Positions 63,270 to 64,000 of a DNA stretch of 64,000 bases are shown here, piece after piece. The stretch covers positions 434,001 to 498,000 of the forward strand of contig NZ_JAAUVI010000001.1 in the NCBI RefSeq assembly GCF_021352225.1, read 5' to 3'. Both the position numbers and the translations under genes were made by a program. Each line of letters opens with the position of its first letter. Positions within the stretch are counted from its first letter, which is position 1. The DNA is from Methylobacterium sp. C25. Its GTDB lineage: Bacteria; Pseudomonadota; Alphaproteobacteria; Rhizobiales; Beijerinckiaceae. The notes beneath the pieces are model-generated. The model saw nothing but the letters and a program-made list of their open reading frames with translations. It made no database searches and was not told the DNA's origin.

Positions 63270-64000
63270 TCAGGATCGCGACGTCGGCGACAGCGGGATC
63301 TTGAGGTAGCGCGTCCCGTTCTCTTCGGGCTCGGGCAGGCGGCCGCCGCGCATGTTGACTTGGATCGAGGGCATGATGAGGCGGGGCGCCTTCAGCGTCC
63401 GATCGCGGGCGGTGCGCATCGAGACGAAATCGTCCTCCGCCGTCCCGTCGCGGACATGGACGTTACCGGCCCGCTGTGCGGCGACCGTCGTCTCGTAGAC
63501 GAAGCTGTCGCGCCCTGGCGCCTTGTAGTCGTGGCAGAGGAGCAGGCGAGTGTCGTCGGGGAGTGCCAGCAGCCGGCGGATCGAACGGAAGAGCTGGCGG
63601 GCATCGCCGCCGGGGAAGTCGGCGCGCGCGGTGCCGTAATCCGGCATGAACAGCGTATCGCCGACGAAGGCGGCGTCGCCGATGACGTAGGCGAGGTCGG
63701 CCGAGGTATGGCCTGGTACGTGCAGCACCGTGGCTTCCACGTCGCCGATCATGAAGCTGTCGCCGTCGTCGAACAGGCGGTCGAACTCCTCGCCGGTGCG
63801 CGCGAAGTCGGTGCCGGCATTGAACAGCTTCCCGAACTCGTTCTGCACCTGGAGGATGCCGCGGCCGATGCCGAGCCGGCCGCCGAGCTGCTGCTGGAGA
63901 TAGGGCGCCGCCGACAGGTGGTCGGCATGGACGTGGGTCTCGAGAATCCACTCTACCGAGAGATCGTTCTCGCGAATGTAGGCGATGACCTTGTCGGCGG
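63270..64000 (-). CDS. Metallo-beta-lactamase-fold hydrolase, Blh/persulfide dioxygenase-like (N-terminus outside window)
   Basis: The minus-strand frame is open from the window edge to the stop at 63270, giving 243 visible residues with the beginning missing. Metal site motif [15 protein letters not shown] (HxHxDH), then [33 protein letters not shown] and [13 protein letters not shown]. This pattern belongs to the Blh/ETHE1-like group that handles glutathione persulfide or sulfide. Convergent with the sigma-54 activator, so not part of the cyn operon. Confidence 0.88.
   Translation of the reverse strand, partial: ADKVIAYIRENDLSVEWILETHVHADHLSAAPYLQQQLGGRLGIGRGILQVQNEFGKLFNAGTDFARTGEEFDRLFDDGDSFMIGDVEATVLHVPGHTSADLAYVIGDAAFVGDTLFMPDYGTARADFPGGDARQLFRSIRRLLALPDDTRLLLCHDYKAPGRDSFVYETTVAAQRAGNVHVRDGTAEDDFVSMRTARDRTLKAPRLIMPSIQVNMRGGRLPEPEENGTRYLKIPLSPTSRS

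Overview
The window looks like chromosome from a high-GC alphaproteobacterium of the order Hyphomicrobiales, most probably a Methylobacterium/Methylorubrum relative. The reasons are an XoxF-type PQQ methanol dehydrogenase with the lanthanide-binding Asp pair, a NepR-EcfG general stress pair joined by an ATGA overlap, DUF2125, BFD-bacterioferritin, and the strong G/C third-position bias. The assignment is inferred from gene content, since no rRNA is present.

Left part (1-24.4 kb): the tail of a metallophosphoesterase; a membrane protein that fuses a class III nucleotide cyclase to an RND/HlyD-type adaptor; a fabA-fabB-fabI set for unsaturated fatty acid synthesis; an LprI-like exported protein and the ammonium channel AmtB; an HD-GYP phosphodiesterase with a degenerate receiver; dUTPase, cupin, DUF429, Nudix and beta-carbonic anhydrase; a universal stress protein; bfd-bfr iron storage with a candidate Irr box; ruvB; a two-component system; a DEAD-box helicase; a ChaA-type antiporter; and an LhgO-like flavoprotein.

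Middle part (24.4-42.6 kb): a molybdopterin oxidoreductase coupled to an FNR-type reductase; a four-gene operon of ATP-grasp, alpha-E, transglutaminase and an Anbu-type proteasome homologue; map-radC; DUF2125; a GH3 beta-glucosidase; an amino acid permease; a diguanylate cyclase; an outer membrane protein; a Crp/Fnr regulator divergent from an exported pentapeptide-repeat protein with a near-ideal CRP-type operator between them; and a BioC-like methyltransferase.

Right part (42.6-64 kb): an accessory segment with A/T-richer spacers (SGNH esterase, exported beta-rich protein, DUF4188 protein, winged-helix/TPR regulator, large autotransporter); an unaccompanied xoxF; xerD, a small membrane protein, aroK-aroB; nepR-ecfG; tRNA-Thr(TGT); and a complete cyanate uptake and breakdown operon (cynA-cynB-cynD-cynS). 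A divergent sigma-54 activator faces that operon across a 158 bp gap between start codons that carries an ideal -24/-12 promoter, an IHF consensus and activator-type inverted repeats. The window ends inside a metallo-beta-lactamase-fold hydrolase.

No insertion sequence, prophage or CRISPR array was seen. The observations most worth following up are the cyclase-adaptor fusion, the cyanate sigma-54 control region, the Anbu operon, the lone lanthanide-type xoxF, and the Crp/Fnr-pentapeptide pair with its operator.
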